This document shows positions 33,354-42,160 of a stretch of 64,000 nt of DNA, piece after piece. The stretch comes from Natronolimnohabitans sp. A-GB9. GTDB lineage: Archaea; Halobacteriota; Halobacteria; Halobacteriales; Natrialbaceae. The translations under genes were made by a program, and so were the position numbers. Numbering within the stretch: position 1 is the stretch's first letter; the number at the start of each line of letters is the position of its first letter. Location: positions 1 to 64,000 of the forward strand of contig NZ_JAVDDV010000017.1 of the NCBI RefSeq assembly GCF_030848565.1, in the 5' to 3' direction. The notes under the pieces were generated by a model that searched no databases, was not told the DNA's origin, and was given only the letters and a program-made list of their open reading frames with translations.

Positions 33354-33545
33354 ATGAAATCCACGCAACAAGACTGGAAACCCATGGAATCGTCGTCAGC
33401 AGGCGCTCGCTGTCGAAACTGCGGGACACACGTTACCCAGCAGTTCGCACGCGTCTTCGGTGATAACGGTGACGTCGTCCATGGTTGTCCGGCCTGCACG
33501 ACCTATCGCGAGATGCAGTCCGGTGGACACCTGCCGGGTGAATAG
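33354..33545 (+). CDS. DUF7563-type zinc-ribbon protein, 63 aa
   Basis: Residues 21-63 (ARCRNCGTHVTQQFARVFGD-NGDVVHGCPACTTYREMQSG) match a short haloarchaeal zinc-ribbon family with two CxxC pairs and the VFGDN core. The first 10-20 residues are less conserved; an ATG at 33384 would give a 53-residue form closer to family length. Function unknown; probably nucleic acid or protein binding. Confidence 0.75.
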   Translation: MKSTQQDWKPMESSSAGARCRNCGTHVTQQFARVFGDNGDVVHGCPACTTYREMQSGGHLPGE

Positions 33546-33618
33546 TACCCGCCATTGGGATCGCTCCTGCTTCCGATTACTTTTGCCCTTGCTGTCGTTC
33601 CCGTACTGTAGTCGCCAC

Positions 33619-33643
33619 TGATACTGCTGTCCGACAGTATGAA
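33619..33643. repeat. Minimal repeat B (fused ends)
   Basis: TGATACTGCTGTCCGACAG followed by TATGA is a left end joined to a right end with no interior. It may be a solo scar left by loss of the element body. Confidence 0.5.
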
Positions 33644-33817
33644 CGTCGGTGCCGATTGTATCCTGCCCTTACGCCACGGGATCGTTCCTCGGCCGCCTCG
33701 TCGTCCATCCGACTCTGGCCTAGCCTGCAAAAGTTAAAGTCAGTGGTCTGCGAAACGCCGTCGTGTATGGTAACTGGTGGTGGACTGTCCGTCGCTAATG
33801 CACACGCCGTCTGACCG

Positions 33818-34321
33818 ATGTCCGTCCAAACGAATCGTACCGATTCTCTCGAGGAAAGTGAGGTGTTTCACATCCTCGGCAACGACAGGCGACGGGCTAT
33901 CGTGCAACTGCTCGCCGAGGAGTCCGGCCAGGTCGACGTTTCGGATATCGCTTCGGAGATCGCCGCCAGTGAAACCGATACCACGCCCGTTCCGAACAAT
34001 CTCTACAAAAGCGTCTACGTTTCCCTCCAACAGACACATCTGCCACAGTTACAGGAAGACGCCGTCATCGAGTACGATTCGGACGCGAAGACGATCCAGC
34101 CGGGTGAGCACTTCGATGACGTCTTACAGTATATCGACGGCCACAACGAGGCGCAGTCGACGATCCTCCAGTTGCATCTGGGGCTCTGTATCCTTGGACT
34201 CGCGGTCATCGCGCTCACCGGCCTCGGGATTCCGCTGCTCTCAGATCTCGATCCCGTGCTCTCGAGCGTCCTCGTCCTGTCGATCGTTGCCGCGAGTAGC
34301 CTCTATCAGCTGTTGAGTTGA
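33818..34321 (+). CDS. DUF7344-type membrane-anchored winged-helix protein, second copy
   Basis: The 167-residue protein has the same plan as the one at 29830: winged helix (EVFHILGNDRRRAIVQLLAE, SVYVSLQQTHLPQLQEDAVI) and two membrane helices at the C-terminus (LGLCILGLAVIALTGLGIPL and VLSSVLVLSIVAASSLYQLL). ATG 33818 matches the paralog's start. It converges with the DUF7282-type gene at 34365. Confidence 0.8.
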   Translation: MSVQTNRTDSLEESEVFHILGNDRRRAIVQLLAEESGQVDVSDIASEIAASETDTTPVPNNLYKSVYVSLQQTHLPQLQEDAVIEYDSDAKTIQPGEHFDDVLQYIDGHNEAQSTILQLHLGLCILGLAVIALTGLGIPLLSDLDPVLSSVLVLSIVAASSLYQLLS

Positions 34322-34364
34322 AAACATCGAACGGTTTCGTCTGTCGGAACTGTTCCACTGCTCG

Positions 34365-35156
34365 CTATCGACCGTCGGTAGCGTCTTCTCCGTACTCGTT
34401 TTCGGTCCCGTCGTCCGATTCGTCGATGGCTTCGTCCGGTGGCTCGACGAACACGAAAACGGTCGCCTGCTCGATACCGACCTCGATTACGTCATCCTCG
34501 AGAGCGTCGGGTTCATCGACCGGCTCTTCCTCGATCGGTTCCGCTTCGGGATCGGCAGTGACGACGGCGCGGTCAGTTACCGGTTCGTCCTCGGGAGTTA
34601 GATACGGGCCGTCCTCTTCACCGTCGGTCTCGACGAAGTCGAACGCCTCGTCGTCGTTCGTGTCCAGGTGAGCCATCGCGATCAGTGTCTCGTCCTCCTC
34701 GAGCGGTTCGTCGAGAGCCACTTCGACGTTCTCGTGCTCACCCGGCTCGAGATACTCCGAGACGCCGATGACGCTTCCGATGACGTTGCCCACGAGCAGG
34801 CTACTGTCGTGGATCACGACGAAGCCGCCGTCCTCGAGTTCGACGTCGTCGACGACGACGGTGTCGTCCTCGATGGATTGGTCGCTGAACGTGATGGCTG
34901 CGTCGAACTCGGCCGCTTCGGGTGGGGCCGTTTCGGCGGTCTCCTCGTTCATCGGCTCGTCATCGATCGGTTCTTCCTCGTCCGTTACGTTCTCCGGTGG
35001 CCCGTCGGCAGTATCGTTCGGTTCCGTGTCGTGGTCGTCTGGTACGGCTTCCGTGTCGTCTGCGGCCGCCGGGGCTGCGCCGGCGACCATCGCACCGCTT
35101 GCACAGGCCATCATCAACGCGGTGAGTACCACGAGTAGCTGATTGCGTGCGTTCAT
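34365..35156 (-). CDS. Secreted DUF7282-type protein
   Basis: The 263-residue protein starts with a Sec-type signal peptide (LLVVLTALMMACASGAMVAG-AAPAAA) and then an acidic linker. The domain at about 85-200 (ITFSDQSIEDDTVVVDDVEL, GGFVVIHDSSLLVGNVIGSV, GVSEYLEPGEHENVEVALDE, AMAHLDTNDDEAFDFV) matches a haloarchaeal secreted beta-domain family usually found in tandem; here one copy is seen. Role unknown, probably cell surface. The ATG at 35156 places the signal peptide at the true N-terminus. Confidence 0.82.
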   Translation of the reverse strand: MNARNQLLVVLTALMMACASGAMVAGAAPAAADDTEAVPDDHDTEPNDTADGPPENVTDEEEPIDDEPMNEETAETAPPEAAEFDAAITFSDQSIEDDTVVVDDVELEDGGFVVIHDSSLLVGNVIGSVIGVSEYLEPGEHENVEVALDEPLEEDETLIAMAHLDTNDDEAFDFVETDGEEDGPYLTPEDEPVTDRAVVTADPEAEPIEEEPVDEPDALEDDVIEVGIEQATVFVFVEPPDEAIDESDDGTENEYGEDATDGR

Positions 35157-35289
35157 GTCTCTGCCCTCGAAAGGCAACGGCTACTCACCAGTTCGGTAGA
35201 TAAACCAGCGGAACTATTTCGACCCGTAACGGACAACTATGGCGGCACACAGCCGACCACGACCGTCGGTCGCCGTCGGAAAACAACTG

Positions 35290-35366
35290 TTATACGGACT
35301 GCTGTCCCGAGTGCCCCCTGACCCGTTCTGGCGAGCGACGGGACGTGACGACAGGGGACCGTATCA
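35290..35366. repeat. Dispersed palindromic repeat A, copy A6
   Basis: Ends TTATACGGACTGCTGTCCC and CGACAGGGGACCGTATCA. The interior is shorter and its stem is degenerate. The minus-strand end TGATAC gives the TGA stop of the gene at 35364-35864. Confidence 0.7.
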
Positions 35367-35864
35367 CTCGTTTTTCGGCTGTTCGGGGGATTGAGACGCG
35401 GTCGGTTCGTGACCTGGCAGACAGATCAGGTTCTCCCGACCGAGTCGTAGTTTCGTGATTCGGTCCTCCTCCTCGAGTTCGGCGAGCAGCCGGCTGACTT
35501 TCGCCTTCGACCAGTCGACCGAGTCGACGATCGCCGACTGTTTCATCCGGCCGCCGTTCTCGCGGATGAGTTGCTGGACGCGTTCCCGATCGGTCAGAAA
35601 CTCCTCGTGGTGTGGTTCCGGATCGGCAACGAACGCGTTTTGTTCGTCGATCCGATTCCGTGCGACGAGCACGCCGCCGAGAAACACGAGTGCCAGAATG
35701 CCGACCAGGGCCGCCAGATGCGGACTCCAGTCGAGTTGGAACGGTCGGACGTGGCCCGGTGGGATGATCGGAATGAGTGGCTCGATGCTCTCGGCTGTCG
35801 ACACTGCGATTTCGGCGGGCGAGTCGGGAGCGACGCGCATCGTGATGTGGACTCGAGTGCTCAT
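35364..35864 (-). CDS. Membrane-anchored winged-helix regulator (DUF7343-like)
   Basis: The 166-residue protein begins with an external segment (RVHITMRVAPDSPAEIAVST), one membrane helix (LAALVGILALVFLGGVLVAR) and a cytoplasmic winged helix (DRERVQQLIRENGGRMKQSA-IVDSVDWSKAKVSRLLAELE). The wHTH is of the MarR/Lrp-like DUF7343 type. A membrane tether with an outer domain suggests it senses something outside. Its stop is formed by repeat A6. Confidence 0.8.
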   Translation of the reverse strand: MSTRVHITMRVAPDSPAEIAVSTAESIEPLIPIIPPGHVRPFQLDWSPHLAALVGILALVFLGGVLVARNRIDEQNAFVADPEPHHEEFLTDRERVQQLIRENGGRMKQSAIVDSVDWSKAKVSRLLAELEEEDRITKLRLGRENLICLPGHEPTASQSPEQPKNE

Positions 35865-36377
35865 GTCGGCTGGAGTAGGCTGGACTCACTCACGTCTCTC
35901 TGTAGCGTCGTGACGGCTCCACAAAGTGTTTTTTATCAACATCTTGCTTTTCTTGTATCATTGTTCTTGATATGATGTATTTCACTGATTCTGACTGTCG
36001 GAAGGTCGGAGACGGCAGTACGGTCAGTCGACGCCTACCGTTTCGTATCCGTACCCTGCAGACGCAGCGTCGGTGAGTGCTATCGGTCCGGTCCCCGGAC
36101 GTGTGGACGGATACTTCGGCCACCTCGTTGACTGTTGCCGTCGCCGAAACCTGTCAGGGGGTGGTACAGCGGACCGTTGCTCGAGAGTTCGAATAAACTC
36201 GGTCGGACGTTCGATACGGTTAGCACGGATTCGGGCCGATTCAGTCGGTAATCGATCTATTCTGTGACCGTCTTGATCGAGGAGAATAATACACTACCGG
36301 ACAAAACGAGTGTGAGCTGTCGTCGTTCCTGTCCGGCGAACTCGCGGCCGTCACCCGTCGGGACCGACAGCGAGCCA
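35865..36377. other. Intergenic stretch with AT-rich promoter
   Basis: About 35930-35990 is AT-rich (TTTTTTATCAACATCTTGC; TGATATGATGTATTTCACTG) and should hold the promoter of the membrane regulator. The right part carries a degenerate B repeat. Open frames here are not supported. Confidence 0.4.
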
Positions 36378-36380
36378 CTA
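36288..36380. repeat. Degenerate repeat B (B8)
   Basis: ATACACTACCGGACAAAACG resembles the left end of B2, and CTCGCGGCCGTCACCCGTCG-GGACCGACAG the interior of B1. The right terminal repeat is lost: it runs into the stop (TAG) of the gene at 36378. Confidence 0.5.
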
Positions 36381-36731
36381 GACGCCCGGCACGCCGGCGG
36401 CCTCGTATCCGGTGACACCGATGAGCGCGAGGACATACAGGACGATCAGCACCGATAGCCAGGCGACGATCGTGATCGCGGCTGCATCGATCCAGCCACC
36501 GGGGTACCGGGCGTTGATGACTGCGAGATAGGCGATGAAGACGAGTAGCGGACCCAAAAGCGGGACCCAACCGAAGAAGAATCCGACGACTCCCCAGACG
36601 ATCGCTCCGAGTAACGCCGTGATAATCGCGTACGTGTAGTCTTCGGTGTCGACGACGACTTTCGCACCGACGTAGATCCCTGCTGCGCCGATCAGGAGGC
36701 TAACGGCGAAGACGATGAGGCTTTCGATCAT
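36378..36731 (-). CDS. Small four-helix membrane protein
   Basis: The 117-residue protein is nearly all hydrophobic, with helices at about 3-24, 33-53, 54-72 and 84-108 (VSLLIGAAGIYVGAKVVVD, IITALLGAIVWGVVGFFFGW, LLGPLLVFIAYLAVINARYP, AAITIVAWLSVLIVLYVLAL). No functional motif is seen. It stands alone downstream of the epimerase region on the same strand. Confidence 0.7.
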   Translation of the reverse strand: MIESLIVFAVSLLIGAAGIYVGAKVVVDTEDYTYAIITALLGAIVWGVVGFFFGWVPLLGPLLVFIAYLAVINARYPGGWIDAAAITIVAWLSVLIVLYVLALIGVTGYEAAGVPGV

Positions 36732-36848
36732 GTGGCTCTGTGAGCCTCCGCATACCGTTAGTTATCTCTCACCTACACTCATAGAAGTCCCGTATAGGGC
36801 CTCAGACGTCGGTTTACGAGAGATTCATCGGGTTCTAATGTTCAGGCC

Positions 36849-37838
36849 TCAACGCGCAGGATTCCCTTCGCGCATCGAATCGCTGGCCGGTTCGGCGTTC
36901 GCTTCCATCGGTGATAGTCGGGTCCCGTCGACGAGCGACTGAATGCCGCTCTCGAGACTCACTCGCGACTCGAACCCGAGCCTCCGATTGGCTTTGGAGA
37001 TGTCCGCACCGCTGTGTCTGATGTCCCCGGGTCGAGGATCGCGGTGGACGATCGGCGACGAGGAGTCGGTCGCCGCTTTGATCGTCTCTGCTAGCGATCG
37101 AATCGACGTTCGGCTACCGGTCCCGATGTTGAACGCCTCGCCGGTCGCCTCGGTCGTCGCCGCCTGCAGGTTCGCCCGGACGATGTCGCTGACGTGGACG
37201 AAGTCCCGCGTCTGCTCGCCGTCGCCTTCGATCGTGATCGGTTCGTCCGCACGGGCCTGCTCGAGAAACGTCGAGATGACACCGCTGTAGGGGCCCTGCT
37301 GACGTGGGCCGTAGGCGTTGAAGTAGCGGAGTGCGACCGTCTCCAGATCGTACAGTTCCGCGTAGCGACGGGTGTACTGATCGACGGCGAGCTTCTGGAT
37401 GCCGTAGGGGGAGGTCGGTTCGGTCGAGGCGCTCTCCGAGATCGGGAGTTCGTCGGGATGCCCGTAGACTGCCGCACTCGAGGCGACGACGACCCGAGCG
37501 TCCTCTTGTCGCGCCTGTTCGAGCAGGAGGAGACTCGCCTCGAGATTCGTCTCGTTGCTCCGGCGTGGGGCGTCGACGCTACGGGAGACGCTGACGACCG
37601 CGGCGTGGTGGAAGATGACGTCCACGCCGCGGGCGGCTTCCTGGAGTGCGATCGGATCGCCGACGTCCCCCTCGACGATCGTCACGTCGTCGGGGAGGTG
37701 CGATCGATCACCCGAGGAGAAGTTATCGAGGACCCGGACCTCGTTGTGGGGGGCCAGCGCTTCGACGAGGTGACTCCCGATAAAGCCCGCGCCACCGGTC
37801 ACGAGCACCGTCTTGTCGCGGATCGCTTGCGAATCCAT
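36849..37838 (-). CDS. NAD-dependent UDP-sugar epimerase (extended SDR, GalE-like)
   Basis: The 329-residue enzyme has the NAD-binding TGGAGFIGSHLVEALAP, the D-N-F-S-S-G segment of GalE-type epimerases, and the catalytic SSAAVYG...SPYGIQKLAVDQY triad (Ser, Tyr-x3-Lys). RYFNAYGPRQQGPYSGVIST and GDGEQTRDFVHVSDIV are standard sugar-binding blocks. It probably interconverts UDP-glucose/galactose or their N-acetyl forms and may feed the glycan operon 8 kb away. Confidence 0.9.
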   Translation of the reverse strand: MDSQAIRDKTVLVTGGAGFIGSHLVEALAPHNEVRVLDNFSSGDRSHLPDDVTIVEGDVGDPIALQEAARGVDVIFHHAAVVSVSRSVDAPRRSNETNLEASLLLLEQARQEDARVVVASSAAVYGHPDELPISESASTEPTSPYGIQKLAVDQYTRRYAELYDLETVALRYFNAYGPRQQGPYSGVISTFLEQARADEPITIEGDGEQTRDFVHVSDIVRANLQAATTEATGEAFNIGTGSRTSIRSLAETIKAATDSSSPIVHRDPRPGDIRHSGADISKANRRLGFESRVSLESGIQSLVDGTRLSPMEANAEPASDSMREGNPAR

Positions 37839-38023
37839 TTACTCGCCGAACCACCTCTTTGCCGTTTAGTATAGCATTCGTACCCCGTCGTATCCCGCCC
37901 CTAGAGCTATGACCGTTGGCTGACCGTCCCTCCCTCGAGAGAGCACCGTTGCGGTGGCTACGACAGGACACGTGCTGGTCGCCCAACAGAAGCTATATGC
38001 CGGCCCCTCGGCAATTCCCGCCA

Positions 38024-39391
38024 ATGACTGTCGATCTCGTCGTGCACAACTGTACCGTCGTCACCCCTGCCGGACGGACGCCCGACGCCGGCGTCGCCGT
38101 CGAAGACGGGGACATCGTCGCCGTCGGACGCAGTGACCGGCTTCCGGACGCTGACCGAATCGTCGACGGTGACGGAAAGGTTCTGGTTCCCGGAATCGTC
38201 GACTGTCACATCCACAACCGCGAACCCGGCCTCGAGTACAAGGAGGACTGGGAGTCGGCCACGCGGGCCGCGGCCGCCGGCGGCGTGACGACCGTCGTCG
38301 GGATGCCGAATACGGATCCGGTCATCGACCGCCCGGCGAACCTCGAGTTGAAGTTCGAACGCGGTGAGGCCTCGGCTCACGTCGACTTCCAGAGCTACGT
38401 CGTCGTCACGAGCGAGAACCTCGAGTTGATCCCCGACCTCGACGAGGCCGGTGCACTCGGCTATAAGATCTTCCTCGGGTCGACGGTCGGTGACGTTCCG
38501 CCGCCGAACGACGGCGAGATCATAGAGGCGATGGAGCGGATCCGCGAGACGGGCAAACGGCTCGGCTTCCACGAGGAGAACGGCGAGATCATCGACCATT
38601 ACACGGCGCAGTTCAAGGCCGAAGGACGAAACGACCCCATCGATCACTCCCACTCGCGGCCCGTCGTCGCCGAACGGGAGGCCGTCGAGCGCATGATCAC
38701 GTTCGCCGAGGAGACCGGCGCGAAGATCCATATGTTCCACGTCTCCTCTGGCTCGGCCGCCGAGGCCGTCGCCCGCGGGAAAGAACGGGGTGTCGACGTC
38801 ACCGCCGAGACGACCCCCCACTACCTCTGGTTTACTGAGGAGGTGATGCGTGAGAAGGGTAATCCGGCTCGTATCCAGCCCCCGATTCGGGACGCCGACG
38901 AGCGCGAGAAACTCTGGGACGTCGGGATCGACGAGGGCACGATCGACTGCATCGCGACCGACCACGCACCCCATACACCCGAGGAGAAGAAAGTCGACGA
39001 TCCGTTCGGGAACACCTGGGACGCGATCTCGGGTTTCGTCGGCCTCGAGACCGAGGTGCCAGCCATGCTTACGTTCGTCGACGACGGGCGACTCACGCTG
39101 GAGGAGTGGGTCCGTCGCCACTCGACCCGGCCCGCCCAGGTGTGGGGGATGTACCCCCAGAAGGGATCGCTGCAGATCGGTACCGACGCCGACTTCACGA
39201 TCGTCGACCCCGACGTCGAGTGGACCCTCGAGGACGGCGACGAACTCCACTCGAAAAACTGCGTGACACCGTTCGTCGGCGAGTCCTTTACCGGGACGGC
39301 AGTCACGACGGTCGTTCGCGGCGAGGTCGTCTACGAGGACGGCGACGTCGTCGGCGAGTCGGGATACGGGACTCGAGTCGACGTCAACTGA
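38024..39391 (+). CDS. pyrC: Dihydroorotase
   Basis: PyrC closes carbamoyl-aspartate to dihydroorotate in pyrimidine synthesis. The 455-residue amidohydrolase has DCHIHNREPGLEYKEDWESA with metal-binding histidines, GVTTVVGMPNTDPVIDRP, a possible carbamylated lysine (LGYKIFLGSTVGD), metal-binding HEENGEI and FHVSSGSAAEAV, and the aspartate in CIATDHAPHTPEEKK. pyrD lies 400 bases away, convergent. ATG 38024 is used; one at 37997 is possible. Allantoinase is the main alternative but the PyrD neighbour favours dihydroorotase. The TGA coincides with a repeat A end. Confidence 0.88.
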   Translation: MTVDLVVHNCTVVTPAGRTPDAGVAVEDGDIVAVGRSDRLPDADRIVDGDGKVLVPGIVDCHIHNREPGLEYKEDWESATRAAAAGGVTTVVGMPNTDPVIDRPANLELKFERGEASAHVDFQSYVVVTSENLELIPDLDEAGALGYKIFLGSTVGDVPPPNDGEIIEAMERIRETGKRLGFHEENGEIIDHYTAQFKAEGRNDPIDHSHSRPVVAEREAVERMITFAEETGAKIHMFHVSSGSAAEAVARGKERGVDVTAETTPHYLWFTEEVMREKGNPARIQPPIRDADEREKLWDVGIDEGTIDCIATDHAPHTPEEKKVDDPFGNTWDAISGFVGLETEVPAMLTFVDDGRLTLEEWVRRHSTRPAQVWGMYPQKGSLQIGTDADFTIVDPDVEWTLEDGDELHSKNCVTPFVGESFTGTAVTTVVRGEVVYEDGDVVGESGYGTRVDVN

Positions 39392-39415
39392 GCCGGACTG
39401 CTGTCCGTCAGTGCC
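39389..39415. repeat. Partial repeat A/B end (A10) starting on the pyrC stop codon
   Basis: TGAGCCGGACTGCTGTCCG then TCAGTGCC combines an A-type left end (CGGACTGCTGTCC) with a B-like tail (GTCAGT). The TGA is the pyrC stop. Confidence 0.5.
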
Positions 39416-39496
39416 GACGCGACCACGATCCGGCTGCGGTCGTGCCGGCTGACCATCTCCGTTCCACCGACCAGTTACAAATTCTGAAATTCGTGA

Positions 39497-39512
39497 GAGA
39501 GTATATATTCTC
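39497..39512 (+). promoter_or_regulatory. TATA-type promoter inside a small palindrome
   Basis: GAGAGTATATATTCTC is a near-perfect palindrome around TATATA, about 35 bases before the ATG at 39544. The dyad could be an operator over the TATA box. Confidence 0.5.
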
Positions 39513-39543
39513 GTCATCCGTCGAGACCGATGCGGGTTGTCAC

Positions 39544-39765
39544 ATGTCCGAAACTGGAACCGAACTCGATACCGAGCCGAACGAGACGGAACGACTCAAA
39601 TCGGTGTATCTCTCAGTTACCGGCGGCGAGACGGAGCCGGTGGTAGAGAGACAGGAACCTGATTCGAACACTCGTGAGATCCCGGACGATACACCCTCCG
39701 ACGTCGTCGGTCCGGCCGAACATCACGGTCTCGACGACGCGATCGACGACCACGAACCGGGCTGA
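39544..39765 (+). CDS. Conserved small acidic protein, 73 aa
   Basis: The protein (MSETGTELDTEPNETERLKS-VYLSVTGGETEPVVERQEPD) has a central block ERLKSVYLSVTGGE...VVERQEPDSNTREI that looks conserved, with acidic, flexible ends. No CxxC or catalytic motif. The strong TATA element upstream supports expression. Between pyrC and convergent pyrD; no role assigned. Confidence 0.68.
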   Translation: MSETGTELDTEPNETERLKSVYLSVTGGETEPVVERQEPDSNTREIPDDTPSDVVGPAEHHGLDDAIDDHEPG

Positions 39766-39790
39766 CTCCCGCTGACCTCGCTTATCGCGG

Positions 39791-40861
39791 TTACTCGAGG
39801 TCGGCCCCGACCGCGTCTTCGATCGATTCGAACCCGTCGCGCTCGAGCAGCGCCACGAGGCCTCGGTTGATCCGTTTTGCCGTCGATGGTCCCCGATAGA
39901 CGAACCCGGTATACAACTGGACGAGCGAGGCACCGGCACGGATCTTCGCGTAGGCACTGCCCGGTGAGTCGACGCCACCGACGCCGATGATGGGCAACTC
40001 GCCGTCGGTATAGTCGGCGATCGTTCGGATAACGTCGGTCGATCGGTCCTCGACCGGTTTCCCGCTGAGTCCGCCCCACTCCTCGCGGTTTGGTGACTCG
40101 AGTCCCTCGCGGCTCGTCGAGGTGTTCGTCGCGACGATGCCGTCGAGGCCGAACTCCTGGACGATGTCGACGAGATCGAGGATCGAGTCCGTTGGTTCGT
40201 CCGGCCCGATCTTCACCAGCATCGGGACGTCCGCGTCGTTTTCGGCTTCGAGAGTCTCGAAAATCGTCCGGAGATGGTCGGGCGAGGCTTCGTCGAACTC
40301 GTCGGGCGTGTTCGGACAGGAGACGTTGACGACGACGTAGTCGGCAAACGGTGAGAGCCGATCGAAAACGCGGCGGTAGTCCTCGATCGCTTCCTCCTTC
40401 GTCGAGGAGTTCATCTTGCCGATGTTGACGCCCAGCGGGAACGCGGGCGTCCCGTCGGCCTCGAGTCGCTCCTTGACTCGTTCCATGCCCTGGCCGTTGA
40501 ACCCCATTCGATTGATCATCGCTTCGTCCTCCCGCAGTCGGAAGAGTCGCGGTCGGTCGTTGCCCTCCTGTGGGTACGGGGTGACGGTGCCAATCTCGAC
40601 GAAGCCAAAGCCAAGCGCCTCGAGAGCGTGGGTCACTTCGGCGTTCTTGTCGAAGCCAGCCGCGATGCCGACAGGGTTCGGAAACGTCGTATCGAACAGG
40701 TCGACTTCGAGGGCTGGATGCTCGTACCGATACGCAGCAGCGAGCGCTTTCCGGGTCGGGCACGTCGACTGAGTCGCTCGGAGCGTCCGTTTGCCGAGGT
40801 CGTGGGCCGTCTCGGCCGGCAGTCTGAATGCGAGGGGGCGAACTCGCGAATACAGCGTCAT
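39791..40861 (-). CDS. pyrD: Dihydroorotate dehydrogenase (quinone-type, class 2)
   Basis: PyrD oxidises dihydroorotate to orotate and passes electrons to the membrane quinone. The 356-residue protein has the class 2 N-terminal helices (LYSRVRPLAFRLPAETAHDL), FMN-binding NPVGIAAGFDKNAE, GFGFVEIGTVTP, NRMGFNGQGM, the catalytic serine in YVVVNVSCPNTPDEF, and IIGVGGVDSPGSAYAKIRAG with GASLVQLYTGFVYRGP. ATG 40861 (MTLYSRVR) is preferred to one three codons upstream. It is convergent with pyrC; the other pyr genes are elsewhere. Confidence 0.94.
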   Translation of the reverse strand: MTLYSRVRPLAFRLPAETAHDLGKRTLRATQSTCPTRKALAAAYRYEHPALEVDLFDTTFPNPVGIAAGFDKNAEVTHALEALGFGFVEIGTVTPYPQEGNDRPRLFRLREDEAMINRMGFNGQGMERVKERLEADGTPAFPLGVNIGKMNSSTKEEAIEDYRRVFDRLSPFADYVVVNVSCPNTPDEFDEASPDHLRTIFETLEAENDADVPMLVKIGPDEPTDSILDLVDIVQEFGLDGIVATNTSTSREGLESPNREEWGGLSGKPVEDRSTDVIRTIADYTDGELPIIGVGGVDSPGSAYAKIRAGASLVQLYTGFVYRGPSTAKRINRGLVALLERDGFESIEDAVGADLE

Positions 40862-40921
40862 TTGACACACCTCGTAACGGCTGCTACCTAAACGTCTCGA
40901 AGGACGAGCCAGCTTCCCCTG

Positions 40922-42109
40922 TTAGGGCGCCTCGAGCAGCCCCATGATCGCTCCGCCACCGCCGATACTCATGCCGACCAGCCCGCGATCGACGTCAGGG
41001 TCGTCCCGGAGTTGGGAGGCGAGACTCGCCGCGAGCATGCCGCCGGAGGCGCCGATCGGATGACCGAACGCGATTGCACCGCCGCTGGGGTTCATCTTCT
41101 CGCGTGGAATTCCGAGCTGGTCCATGACGTACACCGACTGGGCCGCGAAGGCCTCGTTGATCCAGCAGGCGTCGACGTCGTCGACCGCGAGATCGTTCGC
41201 CTCAAGGACTGCCTCGACGGCGTCGACGACGACTTCGTTGAACGCCGCGGGATCACGGTAGGCGGTGGCGTAGTCGACGAGTCGTGCCATCGGCTCGAGG
41301 CCGCGGTCGACGGCCGTCGCTTCGTCGGCCAGCAGGACGGTTCCGGCGCCGTCGCTGAGCTTCGAGGCGTTGCCGGGCGTGATAGTGCCGTCTTCGCGAA
41401 ACGGTGTCGGGAGCGCGGCCAGATCGGACAGCGTCGAGTCGGGTCGGGGTCCCTGGTCGGTGTCGACCGTCCCGTCACTGGTTTCGACGGGGACGATCTC
41501 CTCGTCGAACGCGCCCGACTCGATGGCGTCGGCCGCTCGCTGGTGACTCTCGAGTGCATACTCGTCCTGTTCCTCCCGGCTGATGTCTTCGCGGCCGACC
41601 ATCCGCTCGGTGATCTCGCCCATGTGGAGATCGAGGTTGACGTCCCACAGCGAGTCCAACAGCATCGAGTCTTTGAGTTTGACGTCGCCGTGGCGTTTTC
41701 CTTTCCGGTAGTCGGGGAGGACCCACGGTGCGTTCGTCATCGACTCGAAGCCGCCTGCGATCGCCAGTTCGGCGCGCCCGGTCGCGATCCGATCCGCTGC
41801 GAGGGAGATCGCGCTCATACCTGACCCCGAGGCCTCGTTGATCGTCGTCGCCCGCGTCTCGTTTGGGAGCGTCGACTCCACGACGACCTGCCGTCCCGGC
41901 ACCTGGCCGATACCGGCCTGGATCGCGTTACCGAGTCCGACCCAGTCGACTGCGGTTTCGTCGATATCGACGCGCTCGAGGAGTCCGTCCATCGCCGTCC
42001 GGCCGAGTTCGACCGGGTCGACGCCCGCGAGCGATCCGAGAAGCGTTCCGTGTGGCGTGCGTGCCCCGTCGACGAACACCACGTCAGTGTCAGTATCTGC
42101 ACTTGACAT
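40922..42109 (-). CDS. Thiolase family protein with Ser in place of both catalytic Cys
   Basis: The 395-residue protein has the full thiolase fold (VVFVDGARTPHGTLLGSLAG, WINEAFAAQSVYVM, NPSGGAIAFGHPIGASGGML with the catalytic His). The nucleophile segment reads TINEASGSGMSAIS, so Ser94 replaces Cys, and the second cysteine in C-x-GGG is also serine (GMSIGGGGAIMG). From memory, haloarchaeal beta-ketothiolases of the BktB/PhaA type use a Ser nucleophile and need a separate OB-fold subunit; that partner is not adjacent. It may form or cleave acetoacetyl-CoA, or be an SCP-x-like protein. Confidence 0.85.
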   Translation of the reverse strand: MSSADTDTDVVFVDGARTPHGTLLGSLAGVDPVELGRTAMDGLLERVDIDETAVDWVGLGNAIQAGIGQVPGRQVVVESTLPNETRATTINEASGSGMSAISLAADRIATGRAELAIAGGFESMTNAPWVLPDYRKGKRHGDVKLKDSMLLDSLWDVNLDLHMGEITERMVGREDISREEQDEYALESHQRAADAIESGAFDEEIVPVETSDGTVDTDQGPRPDSTLSDLAALPTPFREDGTITPGNASKLSDGAGTVLLADEATAVDRGLEPMARLVDYATAYRDPAAFNEVVVDAVEAVLEANDLAVDDVDACWINEAFAAQSVYVMDQLGIPREKMNPSGGAIAFGHPIGASGGMLAASLASQLRDDPDVDRGLVGMSIGGGGAIMGLLEAP

Positions 42110-42160
42110 GTGTAAGCCGCCTACGTGGAACAGGATGAAAGTTTGTGATGGATTAGCTAC

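Noticed and set aside
37958-39517. 519-codon frame antisense to pyrC
   Set aside because: The strand with clear dihydroorotase motifs is the plus strand; this frame has only antisense composition.
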